Below are positions 51,211 to 60,937 of a stretch of DNA of 64,000 bases, one piece after another (within the stretch, counting starts at the first letter, position 1; each line of letters opens with the position of its first letter). The notes below the pieces were generated by a model that saw only the letters and a program-made list of their open reading frames with translations, was not told the origin of the DNA and made no database searches. The translations under genes and the position numbers were made by a program. Where the stretch lies: NCBI RefSeq assembly GCF_020405205.1, contig NZ_CP084469.1:930001-994000 (forward strand). Reading direction: 5' to 3'. The DNA is from Natrinema salinisoli. Its GTDB lineage: Archaea; Halobacteriota; Halobacteria; Halobacteriales; Natrialbaceae.

Positions 51211-53844
51211 CTATCGATGGGAGGCGTTCTCAGCCGTCCTGCCGTCTACGTTCTCTGCCACGGTCGATCCAGAGCCGTAGCGCGTCCAGAGCAGCAGCAG
51301 ACTCGGCTGGATGAATACGCTCGCCAGGAACGAGTACCCGATCCCGACCGCGAGGATGAACCCGAACTGGCGAAGCGCGGGCAACAGCGAGAACGACAGC
51401 ACGCCGAACCCAGCGGCCGTGGTGACGGCACTGCTCGATAGCGCACCACCGGTCCCCGTCACGGTCTTCGCGAGGGCCGCCTCCGCATCGCCATGAGTGC
51501 CATACTCCTCCGCGAATCGTTCGCTGACGTGAATCGCGTAGTCGACGCCGAGCCCGACGGAGATACTCCCGACGAGAGCGGTGACGAGTCCGATCGGGAT
51601 ATCGAGCAGCGCCATCGTTCCGAGCAGCCAGCTGACGCTGAACGCGACCGGGACGAGCGTAACGGCTCCGAGCGAGGCAGTTCCCTCTCGCAGCCGGAAG
51701 CTGGTCAGCAGGAATCCGAGGACGACGACGAGGGTGAGCCCCAGACTCTCGAGCAACGTCATCGCGAGGCGGTCGTTCAGCTCCTTCGCGATGACCGGCT
51801 GACCGGTCGCAGTCGCGTCGACACCGTCGGTATCGTCGAACGCGGCTGCGCTATCGCGGAGCGGTGCAACGGCAGTCGCCCGGTCGACGTCTCTGTCGAG
51901 GGCCATCCGGAGCCGAACTGCAGTGTATCTCCCGCTCGCACCGTCTTCCGACGCGTGCCGATCTTCGTCCGTGCGGTGGATCGTCCGTGCTGCGAGGTCC
52001 GGCGTCGCCGCGTAGAACTCGTCGTAGAGCGTTCGGAGATCGGCGTCGGGGACGCCGTCGCCGTCGGTATCGGCGGCGTGGAACGTCTCGTTGAACGTCC
52101 GATTTTGCGCCGCAGCCCGCTCCATCGCCGACAGCGGCGTCACGAACGTCTCCGCTCCGTTCGGGCCAGTCGCGACGGCCTCGGATCGCCTCGTCGTTCG
52201 TTCGGCGGCGGCGACTCGCTCGAGCGTCTCCGGATCGGTTACGTTCCCCTCGACGAGAACGTAGCCTTGCGTATCGGGCGTCTGGAAGCGTGAGTCGATA
52301 TAGCGGCGATTTTCCTTGAGGTAGAATTCGCCGGGCTGGACCGCATCCGGGAGGGTAGCGGTCCACTCCGGCGGATCGTCGGCCATGAAGGCCTCGTCCG
52401 GGCTGGCAACGTCGACCCCCGTCGCCCCGTACGCGGCACCCGCGCTGAGGACGAGGGCGAACACGACCACTGCCAGCGGTGCAGCGCTGGCGATCGACGC
52501 GCTCGCGCCGAGCGCTCGCCGGAGGCGCCCGGCCGATCCCGGCGGCGACGGGGTCCGATCCCATCCCAACCGACCCAGACGCGAGGAGATCGCGGATTTG
52601 AGGGCCGGCACGAACAGCCCGAAGACGATCAGGGTCGCAGTGATTCCGATGGCGGCGACGAGCCCGAACGAGCGAATATCACCCATGGGACTCGTGAGGT
52701 TCGCGAGGAACCCGATCGCCGTCGTCACCGTGACTACCACGAGGGCCGGGCCCACGCGTCCCAGCGCCCGGGCCATTGCGGTTCTCGCCCCGATCTCGTC
52801 CGCGGCGCGTTCCTCTCGATACCGCATGAATACGTGCAGCGCGTAGTCGACCGAGAGCCCGATCAGCAGGATCGGGACGGCGATCATCGTCTGATTGAAC
52901 GCGATACCGAGCCAGCCCGTCGCGCCGAACGTCCAGACCAACACGGCGACGACACCGACCAACCCGAGCACCACGTCGATCGGGTCACGGTAGGCGACCG
53001 ATAGCGAAATGAGGACGAAAGCCAGCGCCAGCGGCCCCAGCATCGCGAGACTATCGGATATCGCAGCGCTCTGCTGGCCGCTCACGAGGCCGCCGCCGAA
53101 CACGTAGTACGTCTCGGGTCCGGGCTGGGTCGCGGCCAGCGAGCAGGCCGCCCGTTGCCCGTCCGAGACCGGTTTCGAAAGCGCCACGTCGACCTGCACT
53201 GCCCCGTCGGTGTCCTGCGTGAGCACGAGGAGGTGACTCGCGGCCGTCGCGGATCCCGGCTCGTACGTCCGTGGCAGCAGCCGCGATGCCGTCCGACTCG
53301 CGGCCGTGGGACGCTCGGGGTCCAGTACCCGTCGCACGACGGCCGCCACCTCGGCGTCGTCCATCGACTCTAGTCGTGCGATCTGCTCCTCGAGCGGCGG
53401 GGAAGTCCCCCGCCCGGTCGTCGCGGGTGTGGCGTTCCGGTCAGCGTACCGACGGTCGCTCGCGATCGCTGCCGTCGCAACGAGGTTCGCCACGCTGACG
53501 GTCGGCCGGTCGTCCACCAGCGTGGCGTTGAGCGTCCCGTTTTCCCGGAGCTTCTGTTGGTATCGAAGCGTCCGCACGAGCGTCGCCTTCGAGAGCGCGT
53601 TCCCGCTCTCGTTGCTGATCGCGATCACCGACGTCGTCGTGTTGGCCTCCCGGGGAGAGAAGTCGGCCCTGACGTCGTCGTACGCCCTCGAGACCTCCGA
53701 ATCGTCCGGGAGTCCGGTTACTGACGATGACTCTTCCATCGCGCCCGTTCCTGCGCCGACGGCAGCCGTCGTCAGCACCATCACGGCGATGACGATCCAG
53801 CTATATTCGGTGACCACCGTCGCGATGCGATCGATCCACGACAT
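51211..53844 (-). CDS. RND-superfamily (MMPL-type) exporter
   Basis: An 877-residue transporter with about twelve membrane helices in two homologous halves. Each half has a membrane segment, a large extracellular loop and a sterol-sensing-domain-like helix bundle: IAVPILLIGLSVDYALHVFMRYREE in the first and VGSISVGLGVDYAIHVSERFAEEYG in the second, with the conserved GLSVDYALH/GLGVDYAIH proton-relay segments. MMPL proteins export lipids or hydrophobic compounds. ATG 53844 was chosen over 54000 because it is followed directly by the first helix (YSWIVIAVMVLTTAAVGAG). It is divergent from an HTH regulator that may control it. Confidence 0.87.
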   Translation of the reverse strand: MSWIDRIATVVTEYSWIVIAVMVLTTAAVGAGTGAMEESSSVTGLPDDSEVSRAYDDVRADFSPREANTTTSVIAISNESGNALSKATLVRTLRYQQKLRENGTLNATLVDDRPTVSVANLVATAAIASDRRYADRNATPATTGRGTSPPLEEQIARLESMDDAEVAAVVRRVLDPERPTAASRTASRLLPRTYEPGSATAASHLLVLTQDTDGAVQVDVALSKPVSDGQRAACSLAATQPGPETYYVFGGGLVSGQQSAAISDSLAMLGPLALAFVLISLSVAYRDPIDVVLGLVGVVAVLVWTFGATGWLGIAFNQTMIAVPILLIGLSVDYALHVFMRYREERAADEIGARTAMARALGRVGPALVVVTVTTAIGFLANLTSPMGDIRSFGLVAAIGITATLIVFGLFVPALKSAISSRLGRLGWDRTPSPPGSAGRLRRALGASASIASAAPLAVVVFALVLSAGAAYGATGVDVASPDEAFMADDPPEWTATLPDAVQPGEFYLKENRRYIDSRFQTPDTQGYVLVEGNVTDPETLERVAAAERTTRRSEAVATGPNGAETFVTPLSAMERAAAQNRTFNETFHAADTDGDGVPDADLRTLYDEFYAATPDLAARTIHRTDEDRHASEDGASGRYTAVRLRMALDRDVDRATAVAPLRDSAAAFDDTDGVDATATGQPVIAKELNDRLAMTLLESLGLTLVVVLGFLLTSFRLREGTASLGAVTLVPVAFSVSWLLGTMALLDIPIGLVTALVGSISVGLGVDYAIHVSERFAEEYGTHGDAEAALAKTVTGTGGALSSSAVTTAAGFGVLSFSLLPALRQFGFILAVGIGYSFLASVFIQPSLLLLWTRYGSGSTVAENVDGRTAENASHR

Positions 53845-54095
53845 CACGATCTCACCTCCTCGCTCGGCCCGAGTCGCCGGTCGGACACTGGATCGATCCG
53901 GAGGCCACGCACCCTCTTTGATATCCCGTTCACGCTCGAGTTTCCGGGTCGATCGATCGACGAGTGGACACTGCTCCGCTGCGTCTCGTCGCCTCTCCAC
54001 CGGATCGTGTCAGCCGGTACCGTTGGCGGGTTCGTTCGCATCATCGTATGGAAGCCGTCCATTTATCGAGAGGATTCGGCCACGTATAGAAGCGG

Positions 54096-54105
54096 GATTT
54101 ATGGG
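54096..54105 (+). promoter_or_regulatory. TATA-like promoter of the 54128 regulator
   Basis: GATTTATGGG centred 28 bases before the ATG at 54128. Confidence 0.45.
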
Positions 54106-54127
54106 ACGTCACCGGACGAGATGACGT

Positions 54128-54802
54128 ATGAAACGGCTCCGAGTCACCGTTCGTGTGGACCCCGACAGGGCACCGGCGTTTTTCAATCTCCTCGCCAATA
54201 CGCCTGCGATCGAGGAAGCGCGCGTTCTCGAGGTGAACACGACGCTGGACGGCGTCGACAATTACCTGTTCTCGATCGATGGCGATGCGACCGTCCTCGC
54301 GGAGCGAGCGTCCGAGATCGACGGTCTCGAGTCGGTACGGCTGTCCGAATCGAGCCGTGGCCGCACCTACGCACTCGTCGTCGCGCGCTCGCTGGAGATG
54401 CCGATGTACGACAGCATCCTGCGAGCGAGTTCCCGCCTCGAGCTGATCGTTCGGACGCCGATCATCTACCGGGACGGCAAGATGTACGGCAGCGGGGTCG
54501 GCGACCCGCAGCAGATTCAGGCAGCACTCGAGGAATCGTCCGACGTGATGGAGATTCGGGTCGACGAAATCGGAGAATTCAGGGGTGAACTCGACGACCC
54601 GGTGCGAGCGCTCAGCGACAGACAACGCGAGGCGCTTTCGGTCGCCTTCGAGATGGGATACTACGAACGGCCCCGTCGGGTGACCCACGAGGACATCGCT
54701 GCGGAACTCGAATGCGCTCCTGCGACGGCCAGCGGTCACCTTCAGAAAGCGGAGGCGAAACTCGTTCGCGCGGTGATGAACGATTTCGGTCCGGCTCTCT
54801 GA
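54128..54802 (+). CDS. HTH_10 (Bat-type) regulator next to the MMPL exporter
   Basis: A 224-residue regulator. The N-terminal domain (KRLRVTVRVDPDRAPAFFNLLANTPAIEEARVLEVNTT) is of the kind often placed before a C-terminal HTH_10 domain, here DRQREALSVAFEMGYYERPRRVTHEDIAAELECAPATASGHLQKAEAKLV. It lies divergently from the exporter across 283 bases and so is the natural candidate to regulate it (inference). The inducer is unknown. Confidence 0.85.
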   Translation: MKRLRVTVRVDPDRAPAFFNLLANTPAIEEARVLEVNTTLDGVDNYLFSIDGDATVLAERASEIDGLESVRLSESSRGRTYALVVARSLEMPMYDSILRASSRLELIVRTPIIYRDGKMYGSGVGDPQQIQAALEESSDVMEIRVDEIGEFRGELDDPVRALSDRQREALSVAFEMGYYERPRRVTHEDIAAELECAPATASGHLQKAEAKLVRAVMNDFGPAL

Positions 54803-54947
54803 CCGGTCTCACTGCCGCGATGGCGCGGCGTGGTCCGTCGCTCGGAGGAGACGAGCCGAGTCCGACACTATCGACCGTGTGAGTGGGACTCGTCATCGAG
54901 GTCCGCGCTACCGATTAGTTGAAATGCGACAGATGCCAAACACTCGC

Positions 54948-55472
54948 ATGGCCAAATACTCGACCGGTTCGTCCGGTAGCGGTGGCGGGACGAACTGCGA
55001 ACTCTGTGGTGCCGAGAGTAGTTCGCTCACGCTCGCATCGGTCGCCGGAGCCGAACTCGAGGTCTGTCCGGACTGTGCGCCACACGACGATTCCAAAGCG
55101 CGCGGCCAAGACCGAACCGAGAACCGGAGCGAGCAGGACGCGGGCGCCGACGACGGACCGAGCCGTAAACGAAAGGCGGCCCAGAACGTCGCGAAAGCGA
55201 ACCCGGTCTGGGACGGTGACTCCGAACACTGGGAGAGCGAGGGAACGAACTACGACGACGACCCGCTGCCGTACCTGGTTTCGGACTACGGCGACGCGCT
55301 CGTCGAGGCCCGACAGGACGCCGGGCTCCAGCGCGAGGAGCTCGCGGCGGAACTCGATGCGTCGGAGAAAGACGTCCTCGCGGTCGAACAGGGGCGGGCA
55401 GCGCAGGCCGGCATCGGTGGCGGCCTGATCGAGGCCCTTGAGGACCGACTCGACGTGACGCTCGCGGAGTAG
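54948..55472 (+). CDS. Multiprotein bridging factor aMBF1
   Basis: A 174-residue protein with an N-terminal zinc ribbon (CELCGAES...CPDC), a charged linker and a C-terminal cro/C1-type HTH (SDYGDALVEARQDAGLQREELAAELDASEKDVLAVEQGRA). This is the architecture of archaeal MBF1, which bridges TBP or binds the small ribosomal subunit. The symbol is left empty because the exact locus name is not evident. ATG 54948 gives the usual N-terminus just before the ribbon (MAKYSTGSS). Confidence 0.88.
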   Translation: MAKYSTGSSGSGGGTNCELCGAESSSLTLASVAGAELEVCPDCAPHDDSKARGQDRTENRSEQDAGADDGPSRKRKAAQNVAKANPVWDGDSEHWESEGTNYDDDPLPYLVSDYGDALVEARQDAGLQREELAAELDASEKDVLAVEQGRAAQAGIGGGLIEALEDRLDVTLAE

Positions 55473-55513
55473 GCGACGGCTCGTTCGTCTCCGGTGACAG
55501 TATCGGCGAGCAG

Positions 55514-55522
55514 ACTTTTAAC
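55514..55522 (+). promoter_or_regulatory. TATA-like promoter of alaX
   Basis: ACTTTTAACC centred 27 bases before the ATG at 55545, which supports that start. Confidence 0.5.
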
Positions 55523-55544
55523 CGCTGACGACACATTTCAACCG

Positions 55545-56432
55545 ATGACCGGGCAACGGGCGGCAGCGGAACCGTACGCCACGCGGTTCGAAACCGAGGT
55601 AACGTCGATCGACGGCCGACGGGTCTGGCTCGAGCGCAGCCACTTCTTCGGGGCGAGCGGCGGGCAGCCGGCCGACCGCGGGACCATCGGAGACATCGCC
55701 GTCACGGACGTCCAGTACGCCGACGGCGAGCAAGTTCACGTGCTGGCCGAGGAGCCGTCGTTTCGGACGGGCCACCGCGTCCTCTGTTCGGTCGACTGGT
55801 CGTTCCGGATGTACTGCATGCGGGCCCACACGGCCAGTCACATCCTCGCCGGTGCAGCGCGGCGACTGCTCGAGGAACCGACGTGCGTCGGACTCGATAT
55901 CGGGGCGCAAACCGCCAGTGTCGACCTCGAGACGAGCGCGACCCTCGACGACGAGACGCTGATCGAACTGGACGAACTGGTCAACCGCGTGGTCTGGGAA
56001 TCGCGACCGGTATCGTGGGACGATATGCCGCTCTCGAGGGCACGCGAGCGCGACGGGATCACCGTCGATGCCGAACTCGACGCCGCCGCCGTCGAGAAGG
56101 GACGAGTTCGCGTCGTCACGATCGAAGACGAGAACGACAACCGCAATCGGAACCGACTCTCCAATATGAACGGCTCGGCCGATCCATGGGACGTCACGGC
56201 CTGCGGCGGTACCCACGTTCGGAACACTCGGGAGGTCGGCCCCGTGACCGTGCTCGGCCGCTCGAGGCCGACCGACGGCGTGATCCGAATCGAATTCGCC
56301 GTCGGACCGCAGGCGATCGATCACCGGACGGCCGAAAAACGGGCCGCACTCGCCGCGTCTGCGGCGCTGGACGTCGAGCTGGAGGACGTAACCGACGAAC
56401 TCGAACGCGTGAGAGCTGCCCGTAGTCGCTGA
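55545..56432 (+). CDS. alaX: Alanyl-tRNA editing protein AlaX
   Basis: A 295-residue trans-editing enzyme. The zinc ligands are in MRAHTASHILAGA (HxxxH) and TACGGTHVRNTREVG (CxxxH). The N-terminal SHFFGASGGQPADRG loop is the editing-domain counterpart of the alanyl-tRNA synthetase motif. The enzyme hydrolyses mischarged Ser- or Gly-tRNA(Ala). It is longer than the smallest AlaX forms and includes an N-terminal beta-barrel (AlaX-M or L type). Full length, with its own promoter. Confidence 0.93.
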   Translation: MTGQRAAAEPYATRFETEVTSIDGRRVWLERSHFFGASGGQPADRGTIGDIAVTDVQYADGEQVHVLAEEPSFRTGHRVLCSVDWSFRMYCMRAHTASHILAGAARRLLEEPTCVGLDIGAQTASVDLETSATLDDETLIELDELVNRVVWESRPVSWDDMPLSRARERDGITVDAELDAAAVEKGRVRVVTIEDENDNRNRNRLSNMNGSADPWDVTACGGTHVRNTREVGPVTVLGRSRPTDGVIRIEFAVGPQAIDHRTAEKRAALAASAALDVELEDVTDELERVRAARSR

Positions 56433-56560
56433 GTCTCGATCGAGGGTCACCGGCCCCGTTGCAAGCAGTGAGTTCAGGATCCTCGGTCCGTATGGTGTCA
56501 CCGAAGCGAGTCGCCCGCCGATCGAGTCCGCGTCCGAAACCTTGCCGAGAGAAGGTAGAA

Positions 56561-56571
56561 ACTATTACTAT
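56561..56571 (+). promoter_or_regulatory. TATA-like promoter of the enolase-superfamily dehydratase
   Basis: ACTATTACTAT centred 27-28 bases before the ATG at 56593, consistent with a leaderless transcript. Confidence 0.5.
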
Positions 56572-56592
56572 CTTCGGAGTGAATATCCATCC

Positions 56593-57831
56593 ATGGGAGT
56601 CGACTACTCAGATTTACACGATCCGAACGCAGAGTACACGATGCGAGACCTCTCTTCGGAGACGATGGGGGTCACGCGCGAGCGCGGCGGCGGACGGGAC
56701 GTCGAAATTACCGACATCCAGACGACGATGGTCGACGGGAACTTCCCGTGGACGCTCGTCCGCATCTACACCGACGCGGGAGTCGTCGGCACCGGCGAGG
56801 CCTACTGGGGTGCCGGGGCGCCGGAACTGATCGAACGGATGACGCCGTTCCTGCAGGGGGAGAATCCGCTGGACATCGACCGACTCACCGAGCACCTCGT
56901 CCAGAAGATGTCCGGCGAGGGCTCGATCGGCGGCGTCACCGTCACCGCGATCTCCGGCATCGAGGTCGCGCTCCACGACCTCGCCGGCAAGATCCTCGAC
57001 GTGCCGGCCTACCAGCTGCTGGGGGGCAAGTACCGCGACGAGATGCGGGTCTACTGTGACTGCCACACCGAGGAGGAAGCCGATCCGATCGCCTGCGCCG
57101 ACGAGGCCGAGCGGGTCGTCGAGGAGCTGGGATACGACGCCCTGAAGTTCGACCTCGACGTGCCCAGCGGCCACGAGAAGGACCGCGCGAACCGACACCT
57201 CCGCGGTCCCGAAATCGACCACAAGGTCTCGATCGTCGAAGCGGTCACCGAACGCGTCGGCTCGCGAGCCGACGTCGCCTTCGACTGTCACTGGACCTTC
57301 TCCGGCGGCAGCGCGAAACGTCTCGCGAAGCGCCTGGAGGACTACGACGTCTGGTGGCTCGAGGACCCCGTCCCGCCGGAGAACCACGACGTCCAGCGGG
57401 AAGTCACGCAGTCGACGTCGACGCCGATCACCGTCGGCGAGAACGTCTACCGGAAGCACGGCCAGCGCCGCCTGATCGAGGAGCAGGCCGTCGACATGAT
57501 CGCGCCGGACATGCCCAAGGTCGGCGGCATGCGCGAGACGAGGAAGATCGCCGACCTGGCCGATATGTACTACATGCCGGTTGCGATGCACAACGTCGCC
57601 TCGCCGGTGGCGACGGTCGCCAGCGCCCACGTCGGCGCGGCGATCTCGAACTCGCTGGCAGTCGAGTACCACTCCTACGAGCTCGGCTGGTGGGAGGACC
57701 TCGTCGAGGAGGACGTCATCGAGGACGGCTACATCGAGATTCCGGAAGAGCCGGGCCTCGGCGTGACGCTCGATATGGATACCGTCGAGGAACACATGGT
57801 CGACGGCGAAGAGCTGTTCGACGAAGCGTAA
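56593..57831 (+). CDS. xacD: Mandelate racemase/muconate lactonizing family dehydratase (xylonate/arabinonate type)
   Basis: A 412-residue enolase-superfamily enzyme. Metal ligands lie in DVAFDCHWTF (Asp), WWLEDPVPPE (Glu) and TPITVGEN (Glu); YDALKFDLDVPSG carries the Lys/Asp general acid-base region and MPVAMHNVAS the conserved His. The N-terminus VDYSDLHDPNAEYTMRDLS closely follows the haloarchaeal xylonate dehydratase XacD of the oxidative pentose pathway, as I remember it. The symbol is by similarity only; related enzymes act on arabinonate, galactonate or gluconate. No pentose dehydrogenase genes are visible alongside. Confidence 0.75.
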   Translation: MGVDYSDLHDPNAEYTMRDLSSETMGVTRERGGGRDVEITDIQTTMVDGNFPWTLVRIYTDAGVVGTGEAYWGAGAPELIERMTPFLQGENPLDIDRLTEHLVQKMSGEGSIGGVTVTAISGIEVALHDLAGKILDVPAYQLLGGKYRDEMRVYCDCHTEEEADPIACADEAERVVEELGYDALKFDLDVPSGHEKDRANRHLRGPEIDHKVSIVEAVTERVGSRADVAFDCHWTFSGGSAKRLAKRLEDYDVWWLEDPVPPENHDVQREVTQSTSTPITVGENVYRKHGQRRLIEEQAVDMIAPDMPKVGGMRETRKIADLADMYYMPVAMHNVASPVATVASAHVGAAISNSLAVEYHSYELGWWEDLVEEDVIEDGYIEIPEEPGLGVTLDMDTVEEHMVDGEELFDEA

Positions 57832-57942
57832 CCACCGCCCCTGATCTCCGATTTCGGACGGTATTCGACCACACCAGTTATCGGCGGTTCCGATGGGATT
57901 ATCCCGTATTCGACGCCCGGTCGTAGTCGCAGAACCACGCTC

Positions 57943-58617
57943 TCATAGTTTCCCTTGCCATTCCCTTTTGAAGCGATCGCTGAACTCCTCCAGGAACTGG
58001 TGGCGTTCCTCGGCGATCTCCCTCGCTTCGTCGGTGTTCATCTCCGCTTTGAGATGCAGTAGTTTATCGGTAAAGTGACCGAGTCCGGAGTTCTCCTCGG
58101 CATCCGGAGCCCAGAGCCGGTTACCGACCACGCCGGTAAACGCAAAGTTCCTCGCGATACCGACCGCTCCCATCGCATCTAGGTTGTCCGCGTCCTGTAC
58201 GATGCGGGCCTCCATCGTTTCGGCCGGATTCTCGTCGCCCTCGAATTCGTACTCTTCGTGAACCTCGACACAGTGGACTACCGACGGAAGCTTCTCGTCC
58301 GGGAACGACGTCGCCTCGAGTACGGACTTCACCGCTGATAGTGACTCGTTGGGATGAACGTACTCGCCGTCTGCACCCATAGACCGGTGGATATCGTGAG
58401 TGAGGGCTGCGGCTCCGACGATATCGACATCGGCGACCTTCCGATCGGCCAACCGAACGCCCATAGTGAACACGCGTCTGGCGTGATCGAGGTCGTGACC
58501 GGACGAGTCTGCGCCTATCCACACTTCCATTTCCTGCTCGATTTCGTGGAACACCTGGGGGCGAGGGTGTCCTTCAGGAACTACTTCGAGTATATCGAAC
58601 CCTTGGTCAGTCATCAT
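57943..58617 (-). CDS. HD-domain phosphohydrolase
   Basis: A 224-residue HD-fold metal-dependent phosphohydrolase: the first His in SSGHDLDHARRVFTMG, the HD pair in AALTHDIHRSMG, and a later Asp in IVQDADNLDAMGAVGIAR. Such enzymes cleave nucleotides or phosphomonoesters. A box near 58640-58648 (minus strand) lies 27 bases before the ATG at 58617. It is divergent from the GH13 gene. The substrate is unknown. Confidence 0.85.
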   Translation of the reverse strand: MMTDQGFDILEVVPEGHPRPQVFHEIEQEMEVWIGADSSGHDLDHARRVFTMGVRLADRKVADVDIVGAAALTHDIHRSMGADGEYVHPNESLSAVKSVLEATSFPDEKLPSVVHCVEVHEEYEFEGDENPAETMEARIVQDADNLDAMGAVGIARNFAFTGVVGNRLWAPDAEENSGLGHFTDKLLHLKAEMNTDEAREIAEERHQFLEEFSDRFKREWQGKL

Positions 58618-58721
58618 TTATCGAGAACCATCACCTCACGAATAAGATCACGATTTCTCCGCTCGACGGAAGGGCCCCACGTGTTCGAGTGTGAATCGGT
58701 CGTCAACGAGTCGACTGGCGC

Positions 58722-58731
58722 AAAATATATG
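58722..58731 (+). promoter_or_regulatory. TATA-like promoter of the cytosolic GH13 gene
   Basis: AAAATATATG at 58722-58731, about 49 bases before the ATG at 58776, which implies a leader of roughly 20 bases. It is the most AT-rich patch in the gap. Confidence 0.5.
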
Positions 58732-58775
58732 TACTATTTCAACACAGATTTACGCTCGATACTGGAAGGTACTCT

Positions 58776-60827
58776 ATGGACAGCCAGCGGATACGGATGG
58801 ACGGCGGCAAAACGGAATCCGACGCGTTCGAGAGCGGCGACGGGTCGTCCCATCCCGGCCCGCCCCGTTTCGTCACTGTCGGTGAGGGAATCGTCGACCC
58901 GAACGGGAACGAAATGGAGACGCGCGACTCGCTGGCCCCGTGGAACCCGGGCACCGAGGGCGCGTACGACTGGCGAGTCCTCGAGTCACCGGCTGGTTCG
59001 AACGCTGCACCGACAGACGGCCCGGTCGCCGAGTTCGAACCGGACGTGCCGGGCGAGTACACGCTCGCGCTCGAGGCACCCGACGGAACGCACGAGCTGA
59101 CGGTCCGCGCGTTTCCCGAGGCGGACGAAGACGCGCCGCGACCGCAGGTCGAACTCGACGCGACGCTCGAGGACGATCGGATTCAGCTCTCTGCGACGGC
59201 CAACGTCGTCGGTGACGGCGACCCCGATATCGAGTTCTACGTCGACGACCGGAACGAGGACGTACTCGAGGCCGACGGCACGATTCCCGTCAGCGCGATC
59301 GACGAACCGACTCGCGTCTACGCGGTGGCCGTAGACGAACGACATTCGGTGCCGGACGCGATCGAGTTGGTTCCCGATGCGGACCGGCCGGGCCAACCAG
59401 CCGTCAGCATCGACAATCCGTTCGAACCGCCCGAGTGGGCCGTCGACGCGATCGTATACGAGATCTTCACGCGCCGATTCCCGGATCAGGACGATCCCAC
59501 GTTCGAGAGGATCGCGGAGCGACTCGACCATCTCGAGCGCCTCGGGATCGACGTCCTCTGGTTGACGCCGTTTCTCGAGGCCGAGAGCGGGTTCGGGACG
59601 CCGATGGAGTTCGGTGGCCCCCACGGCTACAACACGCGGGACTACTTCCGGGTCGATTCCGACCTCGGCACGATAGCCGACTTCGAGGCGCTGGTCGACG
59701 CCTGTCACGACCGGGATCTCAAGGTCGTCTTCGATCTCGTGATCAACCACACGGCCGACACGCATCCGTTCTACGAGGCCGCCGTCGACGAGGCCCACCC
59801 AGATCACGAGCGCTACCGCGACTGGTATCGCTGGGTCGATTTCGACGAGCGGGACGCGGACACCTACTTCGGCTGGGACGGCATCCCCAACCTGAACTAC
59901 GGTAACCCGGAAGTCCGGGAGTACCTGCTCGAGGTCGTGGACTTCTGGGCCGACAAAGTCGACGGCTTTCGGGCCGACGTCGCGTGGGGCGTCCCCCTGA
60001 GCTTCTGGACCGAAGTGTCCGATCGACTGGCGGGCACGGACAGCGACTTTTTCCTGCTGGACGAGACGCTCCCCTCCGATACCGAGATGGGGGGCGGCCG
60101 GTTCCACATGCACCACGACGACGTCCTCCACGACACGCTCGAGCAGTTGGGCGAGTCGATCACGGACCACGGAACCGGCGAGTCCGACGAGAAGGGGACG
60201 AAAGACGAAGACAACGCGGTCGCGGACGAGTTCACCGATTCCGCGGCCGGGCTGGACACGACGACCGCCGACGCGATCCTCGAGGCGATCGAGGACCGGC
60301 AGCGCCGCGGTGCCCACCCCGACTCGGAGTGGTTGCTGTACGTGGAGAACCACGACACCGACCGATATCTCACCGAGTACGGGCGGGACGCGCAACTGGC
60401 AGCCGGCGCGTCGACGTTCACGCTCCCCGGCTCGCCGATGCTCTACTACGGGCAGGAAACCGGCGTGACGGGACGGCGCGACCCGATGAACTGGGACGCG
60501 TTCGACGAGGGCCTGCTCGAGCACTACGAGCGATTGATCGACCTTCGGAAATCGCATCCGGCGTTACAAGCCGGCGCGGACCTCGAGCGCATCGGGTACG
60601 ACTCGGACACCGACGCCGCCGTCGCCTTCGCTCGGACGGACTCCGAAAGCGGTCGCCGCGTCGTCGTGGTACTCCACTTCGGAACGGGGTCTGCAACGGT
60701 CGAGGTCGACGAACCGGTCGGTGAAACCGATCTCCTAACCGGGGCGAACGTCGGTGGCGGTATCGATAGAGATCGGACACTCTCGGTCGAAACCGTAGTC
60801 GTCCTCGAGTGCGAGGAGAGCAATTGA
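58776..60827 (+). CDS. Cytosolic GH13 alpha-glucan hydrolase (cyclomaltodextrinase/neopullulanase-like)
   Basis: A 683-residue enzyme without signal peptide. Residues 1-215 hold two beta-sandwich-like segments (EGIVDPNGNEMETRDSLAPWNPG, then a CBM34-like part); the barrel begins WAVDAIVYEIFTRRFPD near residue 219. Catalytic regions: VFDLVINHTAD (I), DGFRADVAWG with the nucleophile near 396 (II), LLDETLP with the acid/base near 427 (III) and VENHDTDRY near 524 (IV). An acidic insertion (about 475-495) precedes region IV. It should cleave imported maltodextrins. It lies beside and convergent to a malEFG importer. Confidence 0.88.
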   Translation: MDSQRIRMDGGKTESDAFESGDGSSHPGPPRFVTVGEGIVDPNGNEMETRDSLAPWNPGTEGAYDWRVLESPAGSNAAPTDGPVAEFEPDVPGEYTLALEAPDGTHELTVRAFPEADEDAPRPQVELDATLEDDRIQLSATANVVGDGDPDIEFYVDDRNEDVLEADGTIPVSAIDEPTRVYAVAVDERHSVPDAIELVPDADRPGQPAVSIDNPFEPPEWAVDAIVYEIFTRRFPDQDDPTFERIAERLDHLERLGIDVLWLTPFLEAESGFGTPMEFGGPHGYNTRDYFRVDSDLGTIADFEALVDACHDRDLKVVFDLVINHTADTHPFYEAAVDEAHPDHERYRDWYRWVDFDERDADTYFGWDGIPNLNYGNPEVREYLLEVVDFWADKVDGFRADVAWGVPLSFWTEVSDRLAGTDSDFFLLDETLPSDTEMGGGRFHMHHDDVLHDTLEQLGESITDHGTGESDEKGTKDEDNAVADEFTDSAAGLDTTTADAILEAIEDRQRRGAHPDSEWLLYVENHDTDRYLTEYGRDAQLAAGASTFTLPGSPMLYYGQETGVTGRRDPMNWDAFDEGLLEHYERLIDLRKSHPALQAGADLERIGYDSDTDAAVAFARTDSESGRRVVVVLHFGTGSATVEVDEPVGETDLLTGANVGGGIDRDRTLSVETVVVLECEESN

Positions 60828-60937
60828 GCCCCGCTTCGCGACCGCCGAACGGTTGAGATCGAGACGATCGTATCTACATAGTTGAGTAGTTGCGGTAACG
60901 AATCGACTGCGAACGAAACGGTCGTTCGAGAGCCGCC

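Noticed and set aside
58751-58775. A TrmB-type sugar operator near the GH13 start (TACT...TACTC)
   Set aside because: The half-sites have the wrong orientation and spacing for TACT-N7/8-GAGTA, the motif I recall for Halobacterium TrmB.
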